Assembly (NCBI GenBank): GCA_017470165.1
Contig: JAFUEX010000002.1
Coordinates: 1-60,237 of the forward strand
Source: Alphaproteobacteria bacterium
GTDB taxonomy: Bacteria > Pseudomonadota > Alphaproteobacteria > RF32 > CAG-239
Reading direction: 5' to 3'
Length of the DNA stretch: 60,237 bases
Shown here: positions 42,449-50,963 of the stretch, one piece after another
Layout: every line of letters starts with the position of its first letter
Numbering within the stretch: position 1 is the stretch's first letter
Notes under the pieces: model-generated
What the model saw: only the letters and a program-made list of their open reading frames with translations
Told to the model about the DNA's origin: nothing
The model's database searches: none
Position numbers and translations under genes: made by a program

Positions 42449-43309
42449 ATGAAAATGATAAAACCGATTGTTAATTTTGCTAAAATTGCCGATGACTATG
42501 ACACTTTTGTGTTTGGTTTTAATGGTGTGCTGTCAGACGGCAATGTGATTTTTCCGGCGGCGGCCGATTGTTTGAAAAAACTGGCGGCGATGAAAAAGAA
42601 AATCGTAATTGTCAGTAATATGGCTTTGCGGGTGGTCGAGGTGGTTGAACAGTTGCAAAAATGCGGTGTTCCCGCGGGGGTGTTTGCCAATATTGTCACG
42701 GCCGGAGAAATGCTGCACTATCGTTTGAAATATCCGCGCGGCGATTATGAAGCAGTGGGAGAAATTTATTATCAAATCGGCGATGCGGCCTATAGCAAGG
42801 TGATGAGTAATTTGCCGCATCAGCGCACCAATATGATAAGCAAGGCGCATTTTTTGTTTATGTCGAGTACGGCGTCGGCTAATGATACGATAGATGCTTA
42901 TCGTCCGAGCTTGGAGCAGGCGGTGAGTTTCGGGTTGCCGTTTATTTGCGCCGGCAATGACACGTCGTGTTTTAAGGAAGGTAAGCTCTCTTTGGCGCCG
43001 GGGGCTTTTGCCGAGGCCTATGCCGTGTTGGGCGGCAGGGTTATCACTTTGGGCAAGCCGGATGTGCGGATGCTTAATTATGCGCTGGAGGGATTAGGCG
43101 ATATCTCACGAGTTGTAGTGGTCGGCGATAATGCGGCTACGGATATTAAGATGGCGGCAATAGCAGGGTATCCTTCCGTATTGGTATCAAAGGGCCGGCA
43201 TATTAATTATTTGGGCGAGGGATATATCCCTGATGTGGCCAAGACCAGAGAATTGTCAAACAGTTTTGATGTTTCACCTGATTGTGTTATTTCCGAGGTG
43301 CGTTGGTAG
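42449..43309 (+). CDS. HAD-IIA superfamily protein, TIGR01459 type, lacking the nucleophile Asp
   Basis: The protein has 286 aa from ATG 42449; an in-frame ATG pair at 42416 has no better ribosome binding site. The TIGR01459 layout is seen: motif I region TFVFGFNGVLSDGNVIFPAA, motif II IVIVSNMALRV, cap domain, LGKPDVRMLNYAL and motif IV VVVGDNAATDIKMAA. In motif I the catalytic Asp of D-x-x-G-V-L is replaced by Gly (residue 23), so phosphatase chemistry is doubtful. It is followed after 1 bp by a small membrane-protein gene. Confidence 0.85.
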   Translation: MKMIKPIVNFAKIADDYDTFVFGFNGVLSDGNVIFPAAADCLKKLAAMKKKIVIVSNMALRVVEVVEQLQKCGVPAGVFANIVTAGEMLHYRLKYPRGDYEAVGEIYYQIGDAAYSKVMSNLPHQRTNMISKAHFLFMSSTASANDTIDAYRPSLEQAVSFGLPFICAGNDTSCFKEGKLSLAPGAFAEAYAVLGGRVITLGKPDVRMLNYALEGLGDISRVVVVGDNAATDIKMAAIAGYPSVLVSKGRHINYLGEGYIPDVAKTRELSNSFDVSPDCVISEVRW

Positions 43310-43310
43310 A

Positions 43311-43859
43311 ATGAAATATTTGACCAAATATTTGGTGATGTTGTTGATGTTGCTGGGGCTGGCCGGTTGGCTGATGAGCGAGAGAATAATCAATTGGGGC
43401 AGGGAACGGCCTTATTTGAGAAACCCTCAGGCCGAGCATAGTTTGGATGCTGAGGAGTTCTATAGTTTTCTTAATGTGTGGGACAAGGCCGAACATGGTA
43501 GAATGCGCCCGTATTTGAGCACCAATCCGCTGGAGGAAAAAATGCGGACTTCGTGGGTAATGAAAAGTTGGCTGGAGCTATATGGCTGGAATGTTGAGAG
43601 ATTTTTTTATGATGAGCTGCGGATAAGAGAGTTGTTGCGGTGCGTGATGTTGAAAAATAATCATGCAGATAATGTGGTGATGGCGCAAAAGAACGGTTTG
43701 GGACTGGAGAGTATTATACAGCAACAGGAGCAGCAGTTAAAACAGTGCAAATACAGCACCGATGAGCTGTCGTTGGTCGAAGAAAACATCTCGCTTATCA
43801 ATAAGGTTATGCCAACGATGTTTTTGCAGGTTAACAATATGAATTTGATGAAGGAATAA
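43311..43859 (+). CDS. Membrane-anchored protein of unknown function
   Basis: The protein has 182 aa from ATG 43311, just after the HAD stop. One N-terminal membrane helix (YLVMLLMLLGLAGWLMSE) anchors a soluble helical domain with NPLEEKMRTSWVMKSWLELY, YDELRIRELLRCVMLKNNHA and a Gln-rich coil (IIQQQEQQLKQC). I do not recognise the family. It lies 4 bp before the PilT/DotB-like ATPase gene, so the two may act together, perhaps as an inner-membrane partner of the ATPase. Confidence 0.7.
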   Translation: MKYLTKYLVMLLMLLGLAGWLMSERIINWGRERPYLRNPQAEHSLDAEEFYSFLNVWDKAEHGRMRPYLSTNPLEEKMRTSWVMKSWLELYGWNVERFFYDELRIRELLRCVMLKNNHADNVVMAQKNGLGLESIIQQQEQQLKQCKYSTDELSLVEENISLINKVMPTMFLQVNNMNLMKE

Positions 43860-43863
43860 ATTA

Positions 43864-44832
43864 ATGCCGACAATTAAAGACACGCGTTTTTCAGATATTT
43901 ATATTACCGAAGAGGATAATAAAGCCTATATTCCGGACGCACGTACGCATAATGCGTTGATTGAGTTTAATCCCGATGATTTTGAGGAATTTTTTGCGGT
44001 GGTAAAAAAGGAATATGACGGCAGCGATCCGAGTTATCCGGTGTGTTATGAAGGGATTAATTTCCGTGCGGAGAGGTCGGTCACCTCGCAGGGGGCATTG
44101 TATTGTTTGCGCCGGATGCCGGAAGTGGTGCCGCCGATACGCGGGTTGGGTTATCCTTCCGAGCTGATTAATTATTTGGTGTCGCTGCGGCGGTGTTCGG
44201 GGCTGATATTGTGTGCCGGTGCCACAGGTTCGGGCAAGACGACATTTATTTCATCGTTGTTGAAAGAATATTTGATGGAGGAGGGTGGTTTTGCCTATAC
44301 GATTGAGAATCCGGCCGAGCAGCCGCTGAGCGGTATTTATCATGCCAGAAACGGCGGTTTGGGTGTTTGCAGACAGACTATGCCGCTGAACAATAGCTGG
44401 GGCGATTCACTGAAATCGGCGCTGCGTTCGGCTCCGAGGTATATTATGGTGGGCGAGATACGAACGCCGGATGCGGCAGATGAATTGCTGCGCGCTTCGG
44501 TTTCAGGGCACTTGGTGTTTTCAACCATCCACGCCAATAATGTTATAGATGCGCTGAGTTCACTGGTTAAATATGCTTCGGCCAGCGATATGAGCGAAGA
44601 GTTGGCTTATGATATGCTTTCGCGCGGGTTGTTGGGGGTTATTCATCAAACCCTTATTGGCAAGGGAACCAAAAAGCCGTCAGTGCAGTTTTTGATGGCA
44701 AACCCCAATACTTCACGCGGTGATCAGGTGCGCGGTATCATCAAAACCGGTAATCTGAATTTGGCCACAACGATTGAGCAGCAAATGATAAGAATGGCGC
44801 GCAGTCAGGAATTGTTCCCTGAGATGGATTAA
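43864..44832 (+). CDS. Secretion ATPase, DotB/PilT-like (GspE superfamily)
   Basis: The 322-aa hexameric ATPase has an N-terminal PAS-like domain, Walker A GATGSGKTTFISSLL, IENPAEQPLSG (Asp box), Walker B YIMVGEIRTPDAADELLRA, and the His box GHLVFSTIHANNVIDAL. The size and lack of an N1E domain fit PilT/DotB rather than GspE. DotB powers type IVB secretion and PilT retracts pili. No pilus or Dot/Icm gene adjoins it except the small membrane protein upstream. It overlaps the convergent ABC-F gene by 4 bp. Confidence 0.88.
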   Translation: MPTIKDTRFSDIYITEEDNKAYIPDARTHNALIEFNPDDFEEFFAVVKKEYDGSDPSYPVCYEGINFRAERSVTSQGALYCLRRMPEVVPPIRGLGYPSELINYLVSLRRCSGLILCAGATGSGKTTFISSLLKEYLMEEGGFAYTIENPAEQPLSGIYHARNGGLGVCRQTMPLNNSWGDSLKSALRSAPRYIMVGEIRTPDAADELLRASVSGHLVFSTIHANNVIDALSSLVKYASASDMSEELAYDMLSRGLLGVIHQTLIGKGTKKPSVQFLMANPNTSRGDQVRGIIKTGNLNLATTIEQQMIRMARSQELFPEMD

Positions 44833-46628
44833 GCTCCGAGCTGTTCTTTGAGCAAAGCCAATTCCAGCCATTGTTCTTCTTTGGCAGAGACTTCTTGGTG
44901 TTTTTCTTCCAGAAGTTTGGAGGCTTCGTCGAATCTATCGGGAGCAGACTGATAGAGGTCGGGGTCAGACAGCTCTTGGGTGAGTTGGGCAATTTCCTGA
45001 TTGAGGGCGGCGATTTCTTCGGGGAGAATTTTGAGCCGGCGCTCTTGATTGTAGCTTAGCTTTTGAGATGATTTGGTGCGCGGAAGTGCGGCGGGTACGG
45101 CAGGTTTTCCCGCAGGCGCGGGTGTGGTAAGCGGAGATGACGAAATTTTGGATAACAAATCGCTGTAACTGCCGGCATTTTCAAATATGGTGCCGTCGCC
45201 TTGCATATAAATTACCGAACCGGCTATACGGTCCAGAAAATCACGGTCGTGGCTGACAATCAAAATAGTGCCTGTGTATTCGTCAAGCACCTCTTGCAAC
45301 AGGTCGAGGGTGTCCATATCCAAATCATTGGTGGGTTCGTCCAGTACCAAAAAATTGGAAGGCTGCGCCAGTGTTTTAGCCAACATCAAACGGTTTTTTT
45401 CCCCTCCAGAAAGTGCAGATACCGGACAGTGTGCCTGCGCCGGTTTAAAGAGAAAATCTTTCAGATAGGCGACAACGTGACGCCAATGACCCTGCACCAT
45501 AAGATGATCGCCTTTGTCACATAGCGTCTGCCACAAAGTTTTCTTGGGGTCTAAAGTGATGCGGTTTTGGTCAAAATAGGCCTCTTCCAAATTTTTGCCG
45601 ATGCGTACAAAACCGGAATCGGGCGCCAAACGCTTGGTTAACAATTTTATCAAGGTAGTTTTGCCGGCGCCGTTGGGGCCGACAATGCCTATTTTGTTGC
45701 CGCGAATGATGCGCGTGGAAAAGTCTTTGATGATAGTGCGTTCACCGAAACTTTTGGAAATATGTTTGGCTTCAATAACCAGTTTGGAGCGGAAATCTCC
45801 CTCTTCGATGCTGAGCTCAACACGGCCGATTTGTTTAATCTGTTCCTTTCGTTCACGCCTTAGCTCGAGCAAGCGGCGCAAGCGGCCCATATTGCGCCGG
45901 CGGCGGGCGGTTACCCCTTTGTGAAGCCATTCGGTTTCTTCGGCGATTTGCTTGCAGAGGCGAGTTTGCTCAATTATCTCTTGGTTGATGATGGCCTCCT
46001 GCCATTCTTCAAAGTGGGTAAATCCTTTGTCGGAGGTGTGCATTTTGCCGCGGTCAAGCCAAAAGGTTTTTTGGGAAACGTGCGATAAAAACATTCTATC
46101 ATGCGAGATTATCACCACAGCTCCTTTGAAATCACGAATGATGCCTTCCAAAATTTCGATGGTGGTAATATCAAGGTGATTGGTCGGCTCGTCAAGCAGC
46201 AAAATATCGGGAGAGTTGATTAAGGCTGCAGCCAGTGAGGCCTTGCGGCATTCGCCGCCGGAAGCAGTGGCAGGACTGAGTGCCCCGTTAATGGAGAGCT
46301 TTTCCAACCATATATCGGCCAAATATTCGTTGTTTTCTTTAACCGGAAGAGCTGATAAAATGGCCTCTTTTAAGTTGGCAAAGCGGGAAAGATCAGGTTC
46401 TTGAGGCATATAGGCGATACGGGTGGAGGGCTGGATGAAGATTTCGCCTTCGTCAGGCTCAATCAGGCCGGCAATCACTTTTAACAAGGTGGATTTACCC
46501 GAGCCGTTGCGACCGATAAGACAGATTTTGTTGCCCTTGGAAATATTAATGTCAATGCCGCTGAACAGGCGATTGTCGCCAAAGGCCAGCGAAACGTTTT
46601 TTAAGGTAAAAATAGGGGCTTCCGCCAT
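44829..46628 (-). CDS. uup: ABC-F family ATPase, Uup-like
   Basis: The 599-aa soluble protein has two ABC domains. First: GRNGSGKSTLL, signature SGGECRKASLA. Second: GPNGAGKTTLI, signature SGGEKNRLMLA, LVLDEPTNDLDMDTLD. A linker with RRRRNMGRLRRLLELRRERK lies between, and a C-terminal coiled coil (EEIAALNQEIAQLTQEL) follows a Pro/Ala/Ser-rich spacer; these are Uup features. ABC-F proteins act on the ribosome, or in Uup's case are linked to branched-DNA stability. No membrane domain. Confidence 0.92.
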   Translation of the reverse strand: MAEAPIFTLKNVSLAFGDNRLFSGIDINISKGNKICLIGRNGSGKSTLLKVIAGLIEPDEGEIFIQPSTRIAYMPQEPDLSRFANLKEAILSALPVKENNEYLADIWLEKLSINGALSPATASGGECRKASLAAALINSPDILLLDEPTNHLDITTIEILEGIIRDFKGAVVIISHDRMFLSHVSQKTFWLDRGKMHTSDKGFTHFEEWQEAIINQEIIEQTRLCKQIAEETEWLHKGVTARRRRNMGRLRRLLELRRERKEQIKQIGRVELSIEEGDFRSKLVIEAKHISKSFGERTIIKDFSTRIIRGNKIGIVGPNGAGKTTLIKLLTKRLAPDSGFVRIGKNLEEAYFDQNRITLDPKKTLWQTLCDKGDHLMVQGHWRHVVAYLKDFLFKPAQAHCPVSALSGGEKNRLMLAKTLAQPSNFLVLDEPTNDLDMDTLDLLQEVLDEYTGTILIVSHDRDFLDRIAGSVIYMQGDGTIFENAGSYSDLLSKISSSPLTTPAPAGKPAVPAALPRTKSSQKLSYNQERRLKILPEEIAALNQEIAQLTQELSDPDLYQSAPDRFDEASKLLEEKHQEVSAKEEQWLELALLKEQLGA

Positions 46629-46784
46629 AGTTTTATCACCGGATAATCAAGGATTAAGTTCTAAACGGAGGAGGTTATATAACGTTTATGCACAATATGC
46701 AAATAAATATTTACAGGGATTGATAAAAAATATAGACTGTTTACCAGTTATTGGTTTAACTTTCGATAAAAGGAGTTTATCTCT

Positions 46785-47198
46785 ATGCCATTAAAAATAG
46801 AGCTCAGACCGCACGAGAGCGTTATCATCGGCGGAGCAATCATAACTAACGAGAACAACCGTATTCGGTTTTACATTGACGGGGATGTGCCGATTTTGCG
46901 CGAAAAATTTATTTTGCGCGAGAAGGATGCCACTACTCCGGCCAAGCGCATTTATTTTGTGGTTCAACAGATGTATTTAACCAACGGTAATCAGGAATTT
47001 CAGAAACTGTTTATTCAATATGTCAGAGAGTTGCAGGAGGCCTCGCCGAGTCTGCGTCCTTATGTGACTTCGGTAGCCGAGGCGGTTATTGTCGGCAACT
47101 ATTATGATGCGATTAAACAGGCCGGAAAACTGGTTGAGCAGGAGGATGCTTTGTTCGGGTCGGCGCTCAAAGGCGAGTTGCCGGAAGAAGAAAAATAA
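46785..47198 (+). CDS. flbT: Flagellin post-transcriptional regulator FlbT
   Basis: The 137-aa protein starts at ATG 46785 with AAGGAG upstream. The opening MPLKIELRPHESVIIGGAII, then FYIDGDVPILREKFILREKD and KRIYFVVQQMYL, is the FlbT pattern. In Caulobacter FlbT binds the 5' leader of flagellin mRNA and promotes its decay until the hook is built. The next gene, 97 bp on, is a flagellin. No flaF is seen. Confidence 0.93.
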   Translation: MPLKIELRPHESVIIGGAIITNENNRIRFYIDGDVPILREKFILREKDATTPAKRIYFVVQQMYLTNGNQEFQKLFIQYVRELQEASPSLRPYVTSVAEAVIVGNYYDAIKQAGKLVEQEDALFGSALKGELPEEEK

Positions 47199-47295
47199 AT
47201 TATTTTAATTTTTGCTTAAACATTTGTGTGTCATAATAGCATAGGCCTAAGAGTATACATAGGTCGGATTATGAGTAAAATTAAGGAGAATAAAA

Positions 47296-48411
47296 ATGAC
47301 TCAATCTATCACATTAACAGCGAGTATGCGTTCGAATTTGGCATCTTTGAAGTCAATTCAAGGCCAAATGGACACCACTCAAGGCAGATTGTCTACCGGT
47401 AAAAAGGTAAATTCTGCTATTGATAATGCTTCGTCATATTATCAGTCCCGCGCCTTGACCAATCGTGCGTCGGATTTGGATTCTTTGTTGGATTCGATGG
47501 GACAAGGTATTCAAACCATTCAAGCAGCCAATGAAGGTATTGAGGCAGTTACCTCTTACATTGAGCAGGCCAAGTCGGTTGCCAACTCGGCTTTCGCGTT
47601 GGATCCTTCGGCTTCGGATTACGCTACTCAGCTGAATAACTATCAAACTCAGTTCAACCAAATTGTCGGTGAAATTTCCACTTTGGCCAAAGATGCTTCT
47701 TATCAAGGTATCAACTTGTTGACCGGCGGTAAGTTGACGGTTATGTTTAACGAGACCCGTACTCACAAATTGGATGTTCAGGGTGATGATATTGTAAACA
47801 AAATGTCACAGAGCAATATCGGTTTTCAGGCTGCCACTTGGGCTGATACGGTTGTAACCGCTAAAACAGCAATGGATGCAGCCAAGACGGCTTTGGACGG
47901 CACAACAGCTCCGACACAGTCATCGGCAGGCGATCCGGTGGCCGGTAAGACATATTATACCAAGAATGCCGATGGCACTTTTGCCAAGATTGACCCGCAG
48001 CCGACAGGCACCGGTTCGATTACGACATCTATGTACGAGGATAGCGGCACCTACGCTACTGCTTTGTCGACCTATGAAACAGCGGTTACTACTTATGAGA
48101 GCGCTATTACCAATACTACCACCGGTTCGGTTGCTAAAATCAATGCCAGCTTGGACAGCATTGCTAAGGCCACCAATTACCTGCGTGATTATTCTTCGGT
48201 TTTGGGTAATAATTTCTCGATTATCGAAACCAGACAGAACTTCACCGAGGCGTTGATTGACGTGCTGGAGACTGGTTCGGATAACTTGGTACTGGCCGAT
48301 ATGAACGAAGAGAGTGCGAACTATCTGGCACTGCAAACTAGACAGCAGTTGGCGATTAACTCGCTGGCCTTGGCTTCGCAGTCGGCACAGTCAGTGCTTA
48401 ACTTGTTCTAA
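47296..48411 (+). CDS. Flagellin
   Basis: The 371-aa protein has the conserved D0/D1 N-terminus (LTASMRSNLASLKSIQGQMD, RLSTGKKVNSAIDNASSYYQ) and C-terminus (NEESANYLALQTRQQLAINS, LALASQSAQSVLNLF). The central surface region (about 165-275) is Thr/Ala/Ser-rich and divergent. It starts at ATG 47296 with AAGGAG upstream. The 97-nt leader after flbT is where FlbT would be expected to act. A terminator follows at 48442. It is the only filament gene in the window; basal body and export genes are absent. Confidence 0.95.
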   Translation: MTQSITLTASMRSNLASLKSIQGQMDTTQGRLSTGKKVNSAIDNASSYYQSRALTNRASDLDSLLDSMGQGIQTIQAANEGIEAVTSYIEQAKSVANSAFALDPSASDYATQLNNYQTQFNQIVGEISTLAKDASYQGINLLTGGKLTVMFNETRTHKLDVQGDDIVNKMSQSNIGFQAATWADTVVTAKTAMDAAKTALDGTTAPTQSSAGDPVAGKTYYTKNADGTFAKIDPQPTGTGSITTSMYEDSGTYATALSTYETAVTTYESAITNTTTGSVAKINASLDSIAKATNYLRDYSSVLGNNFSIIETRQNFTEALIDVLETGSDNLVLADMNEESANYLALQTRQQLAINSLALASQSAQSVLNLF

Positions 48412-48441
48412 TAGTCAGGTATCAAAAGCTTATAATGGAGA

Positions 48442-48470
48442 AGAGCGGAGGGTTTATCCGCTCTTTTTTT
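48442..48470 (+). terminator. Flagellin terminator
   Basis: AGAGCGGA (48442-48449) pairs with TCCGCTCT (48457-48464), then seven Ts. Confidence 0.9.
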
Positions 48471-48479
48471 GCAATCGTA

Positions 48480-48780
48480 TTAAAAGAAGCAGTGACAACA
48501 GAACCGGCCCATCGCTTTCTTATAATGCCCTTTTTCTTGTCCTATCACCTGTTTTCTTCCCCTGTCACCCCCCCCCCCGAGCGGATATCAGTCCGCGAGT
48601 GAGGGGTCTCATCGTTATAGTACACTTTTAGTCATGAGACAGCTTATTCGCTCGTCCCTCGCGAAGCGGTGACAGGAGGGGATATAAGAGCCCCGCTTAT
48701 TCGTGCCTTACGGCACTCAGCGTTGACAGGAAAATGAAAAAGGCGCTCAAGGTGGGACGATACAATATGGAGAATAAGAA
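48480..48780. repeat. Intergenic region with stacked small palindromes, GTGACAG words and a C11 tract
   Basis: No gene is seen in 300 bp. The region has an uninterrupted run of eleven Cs (48568-48578), hairpins GCGGA-TATCAG-TCCGC (48581-48596), GTCTCAT..ATGAGAC (48606-48640) and GTGCC-TTAC-GGCAC (48703-48716), plus CTGTCACC (48562-48569) and GGTGACAG (48668-48675) in opposite orientation. Related words occur near the DGR at 23242. It may be a decayed repeat element or a protein-binding cluster. Confidence 0.5.
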
Positions 48781-48901
48781 GGAGCAGGGTTTAAAAATAT
48801 AAAATAAGGCTTATTTAGCAAAACAAGATTAAATTATGCTTGCGAAATTTTATCAATTGATGTATGTTGGGGGCAGTTTTTAATAAAAGGGGTAAAAAAC
48901 T

Positions 48902-49477
48902 ATGACAGATAAAAATTCTAAATTAAACTATTGGATGATTGCCACAGTGGCTTTGGCGGTTGTTTTGTGCTTGGTTATGTGTTTCAGATGCTGCGGTATG
49001 AAGGTTGCGGTTATCAACACGCAGAACCTGTTTGCGCATTCGTCGGTTATTCGTAATTTGCAGATAGAACAGCAGATTAAGTATGCCGAAATTGAGAAAT
49101 GGGTAGCCGAGTCGGACAAGCAAATCAGAAAGCAGCCTACCACAGCTAAACAAAAAGAGCTGATGGCTAAGTTGCAGGCTGAATTGGCACAAAAGCAATT
49201 GGCTTTTCAACAGGAGATTGCCGCTCGTTCCCAGCAAGCTGAGGATGAGATTGTGGCTTTGATTGAAAAAGTTGCTCATAAGAAAGGTTTTAAGGTAGTG
49301 CTGGTTAAGTCTTCGCTGGTTACCGGCGGGGTTGATATCACTGATGATGTGATTGCCGCGATGAATAATGTGGCCGCCGCGCAAGATGAGCAAAAGGATG
49401 AGGAAACTCCGGCAGAGGCTGATGCTGAGGCCAAAGTTGAGACAGAGGAAGCTCCGGTTGAAGAGAGCAGCAAATAG
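48902..49477 (+). CDS. OmpH/Skp-like membrane-anchored protein
   Basis: The 191-aa protein has an N-terminal membrane helix (YWMIATVALAVVLCLVMCF) followed by the OmpH-type start MKVAVINTQNLFAHSSVIRN, a long Lys/Glu/Gln coiled-coil tentacle region (KELMAKLQAELAQKQLAFQQ) and a beta strand (FKVVLVKSSLVTGG). The tail is acidic, Glu/Ala-rich. Skp family chaperones hold outer-membrane proteins in the periplasm; here the signal looks uncleaved, so the chaperone may stay anchored. A CC pair near residue 30 could be lipid-modified, though no lipobox is clear. Confidence 0.75.
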   Translation: MTDKNSKLNYWMIATVALAVVLCLVMCFRCCGMKVAVINTQNLFAHSSVIRNLQIEQQIKYAEIEKWVAESDKQIRKQPTTAKQKELMAKLQAELAQKQLAFQQEIAARSQQAEDEIVALIEKVAHKKGFKVVLVKSSLVTGGVDITDDVIAAMNNVAAAQDEQKDEETPAEADAEAKVETEEAPVEESSK

Positions 49478-49502
49478 CCAACTATTTGTTTAGTGATTAG
49501 AG

Positions 49503-49533
49503 AAAATCCCGATAAGTTGATTATCGGGATTTT
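49503..49533. terminator. Bidirectional terminator
   Basis: AAAATCCCGATAA (49503-49515) pairs perfectly with TTATCGGGATTTT (49521-49533) around GTTGA, with T-runs on both sides; it serves the Skp-like gene and the leftward ABC-2 remnant. Confidence 0.9.
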
Positions 49534-49926
49534 TTGGTTGTCGATTGTGCCAAGACGGCTAAAGTAAAATACAGTCCGCATAATCCCCATAATATTAAGC
49601 AATCATTTTTTACTTGAAAAAAAGAGGTATCCATTTGATTGAGGCGAACGAGTCCGCGCATCATCGAAGTGGAGGGGACAAGGCGTGCCAGCAATTTGAG
49701 AAGCTGGGGTATTACCTTGTAGAGCCAAACAAATCCTGACAAAAATATCAGGGGCACGGACGAGGGAATCAACAACATAAAGCAGCTTTCTTGTGTGGAA
49801 TAAAGGCGAGACAGTGCTTGTCCGAGAAAGGCGGTGCTGAGCAAAAACGGCCAGTCCGGTGGCAGCAATAAAGACCGACAAAATAAGCAATTTGCAAAAT
49901 CCCAACAACAAGCGTTTTAATTTCAT
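49521..49926 (-). pseudogene. Decayed ABC-2 type transporter permease
   Basis: The 3' part (49868-49521) encodes the last membrane domain of an ABC-2 permease: LGQALSRLYSTQESCFMLLI, then PLIFLSGFVW, LVPSTSMMRGLVRLNQM and LWGLCGLYFTLAVLA, as in YhhJ/YbhR-type exporters. A start-like MKLKRLLLGFCKLLILSVFI at 49926 lies in another frame, and about 250 N-terminal residues of a normal permease are missing. No ABC ATPase or HlyD gene is adjacent. The remnant faces a divergent MarR gene, which may once have controlled it. Confidence 0.65.
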
Positions 49927-50028
49927 AGCGGTTCTTTCGGTTATAAATGGTTGATATAACAACTGATTGACATAATAATTCTTTTCGGTTTATAATGTCA
50001 ACCATAAAATTACGTTGAGGGTGCGAAT

Positions 50029-50472
50029 ATGAACAAAATAAGGGCTAATCATTACACGGAAACGCTGATTTATAAGTTGGACGGCGCGTTGAAAAATATC
50101 AAATTGGAGTTGAATCAATTTATTTTGACATTGGAGCCGCATATTACTTCGGAGCAGTTCGCGGTGCTGGATACGGTTTATGGCAATGAGGGTATATGTC
50201 AGCAAGATGTGGCTAATATTTTGATGAAAGATAAGTCAAACATCAAACGGCTGGTGGAGATTTTGGAAGAAAAACAGTATGTGGTGCGCAGCGTGGGGCG
50301 AAAAAACAACCGGCTGGTTAATTATCTGACAATCACGGTTAAGGGTAAAGAGGTGGTGGACGCTAATATGCCGAAAGTCAAGCAATATTTAGAAAAGCGC
50401 TTTGATAACGTTTCGCAAGATGAAATGCGGATATTGGAGAATATTATGGCCAAAATTAAGAAAAATGCTTGA
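50029..50472 (+). CDS. MarR-family transcriptional regulator
   Basis: The 147-aa winged-helix protein has a MarR core: ILTLEPHITSEQFAVLDTVY, recognition helix area CQQDVANILMKDKSNIKRLV and the wing EILEEKQYVVRSVGRKNNRL, followed by LTITVKGKEVV. The start is ATG 50029. It lies upstream of and divergent from the decayed ABC-2 permease, the arrangement of a local efflux repressor that has lost its target. Confidence 0.93.
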   Translation: MNKIRANHYTETLIYKLDGALKNIKLELNQFILTLEPHITSEQFAVLDTVYGNEGICQQDVANILMKDKSNIKRLVEILEEKQYVVRSVGRKNNRLVNYLTITVKGKEVVDANMPKVKQYLEKRFDNVSQDEMRILENIMAKIKKNA

Positions 50473-50565
50473 AAGTGACAAAGAAGAGCAGTTTTTTGTT
50501 GTTTTAGAGAGTATTTTCTGATATAATGCCGATAAGAGGTGCTGATTGATAGGGGATTGGTCGAT

Positions 50566-50934
50566 ATGGAAACGCAACAAGATATAGATGAGATTTTTGG
50601 ATGGGAATCGCAACCGCAGGATGAGAAGAGGAATGTGTCGGTTGAGATGAGACAAAAGGAAACGCTTGATAGCAAATTTCAGGAGCTTAACAAGCAAAAT
50701 GAGGAGAAGCGCCGGATAATTGAACGACTTAAACGACGCAAGAAGGAGTATTATTTGAATACGGTAGAACGTCAAAAGCGGCTTGCGTTACGGAAAGAGC
50801 AGAAGAGACAACAGCAAACCATACTGAAAAAGAGCGGACGGAGTGCTCCGCCAGAGGCTGGAATGCGCACCAGCGGGCAAAAGGTCGAGCGGAAAGAGTT
50901 GCTTAAGGTACTTTTGCGAAAAAAAACAAGGTAA
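50566..50934 (+). CDS. Highly charged coiled-coil protein, unknown
   Basis: The protein has 122 aa from ATG 50566, eight bases after AGGGGA; a GTG at 50539 is an alternative. An acidic start (METQQDIDEIFGWE) leads to a long Lys/Arg/Glu/Gln helix (KQNEEKRRIIERLKRRKKEY) and a very basic tail. No domain is recognised. Basic coiled coils of this kind often bind nucleic acid, but nothing here proves it. Confidence 0.6.
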   Translation: METQQDIDEIFGWESQPQDEKRNVSVEMRQKETLDSKFQELNKQNEEKRRIIERLKRRKKEYYLNTVERQKRLALRKEQKRQQQTILKKSGRSAPPEAGMRTSGQKVERKELLKVLLRKKTR

Positions 50935-50963
50935 AGGTGTTAGCAAATAAGGCCGATAAATTT

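Noticed and set aside
49603-49962. Minus-strand 119-aa frame as a separate gene
   Set aside because: It overlaps the ABC-2 remnant in another frame and becomes unlike any protein after about 30 residues; only its start may belong to the decayed permease.
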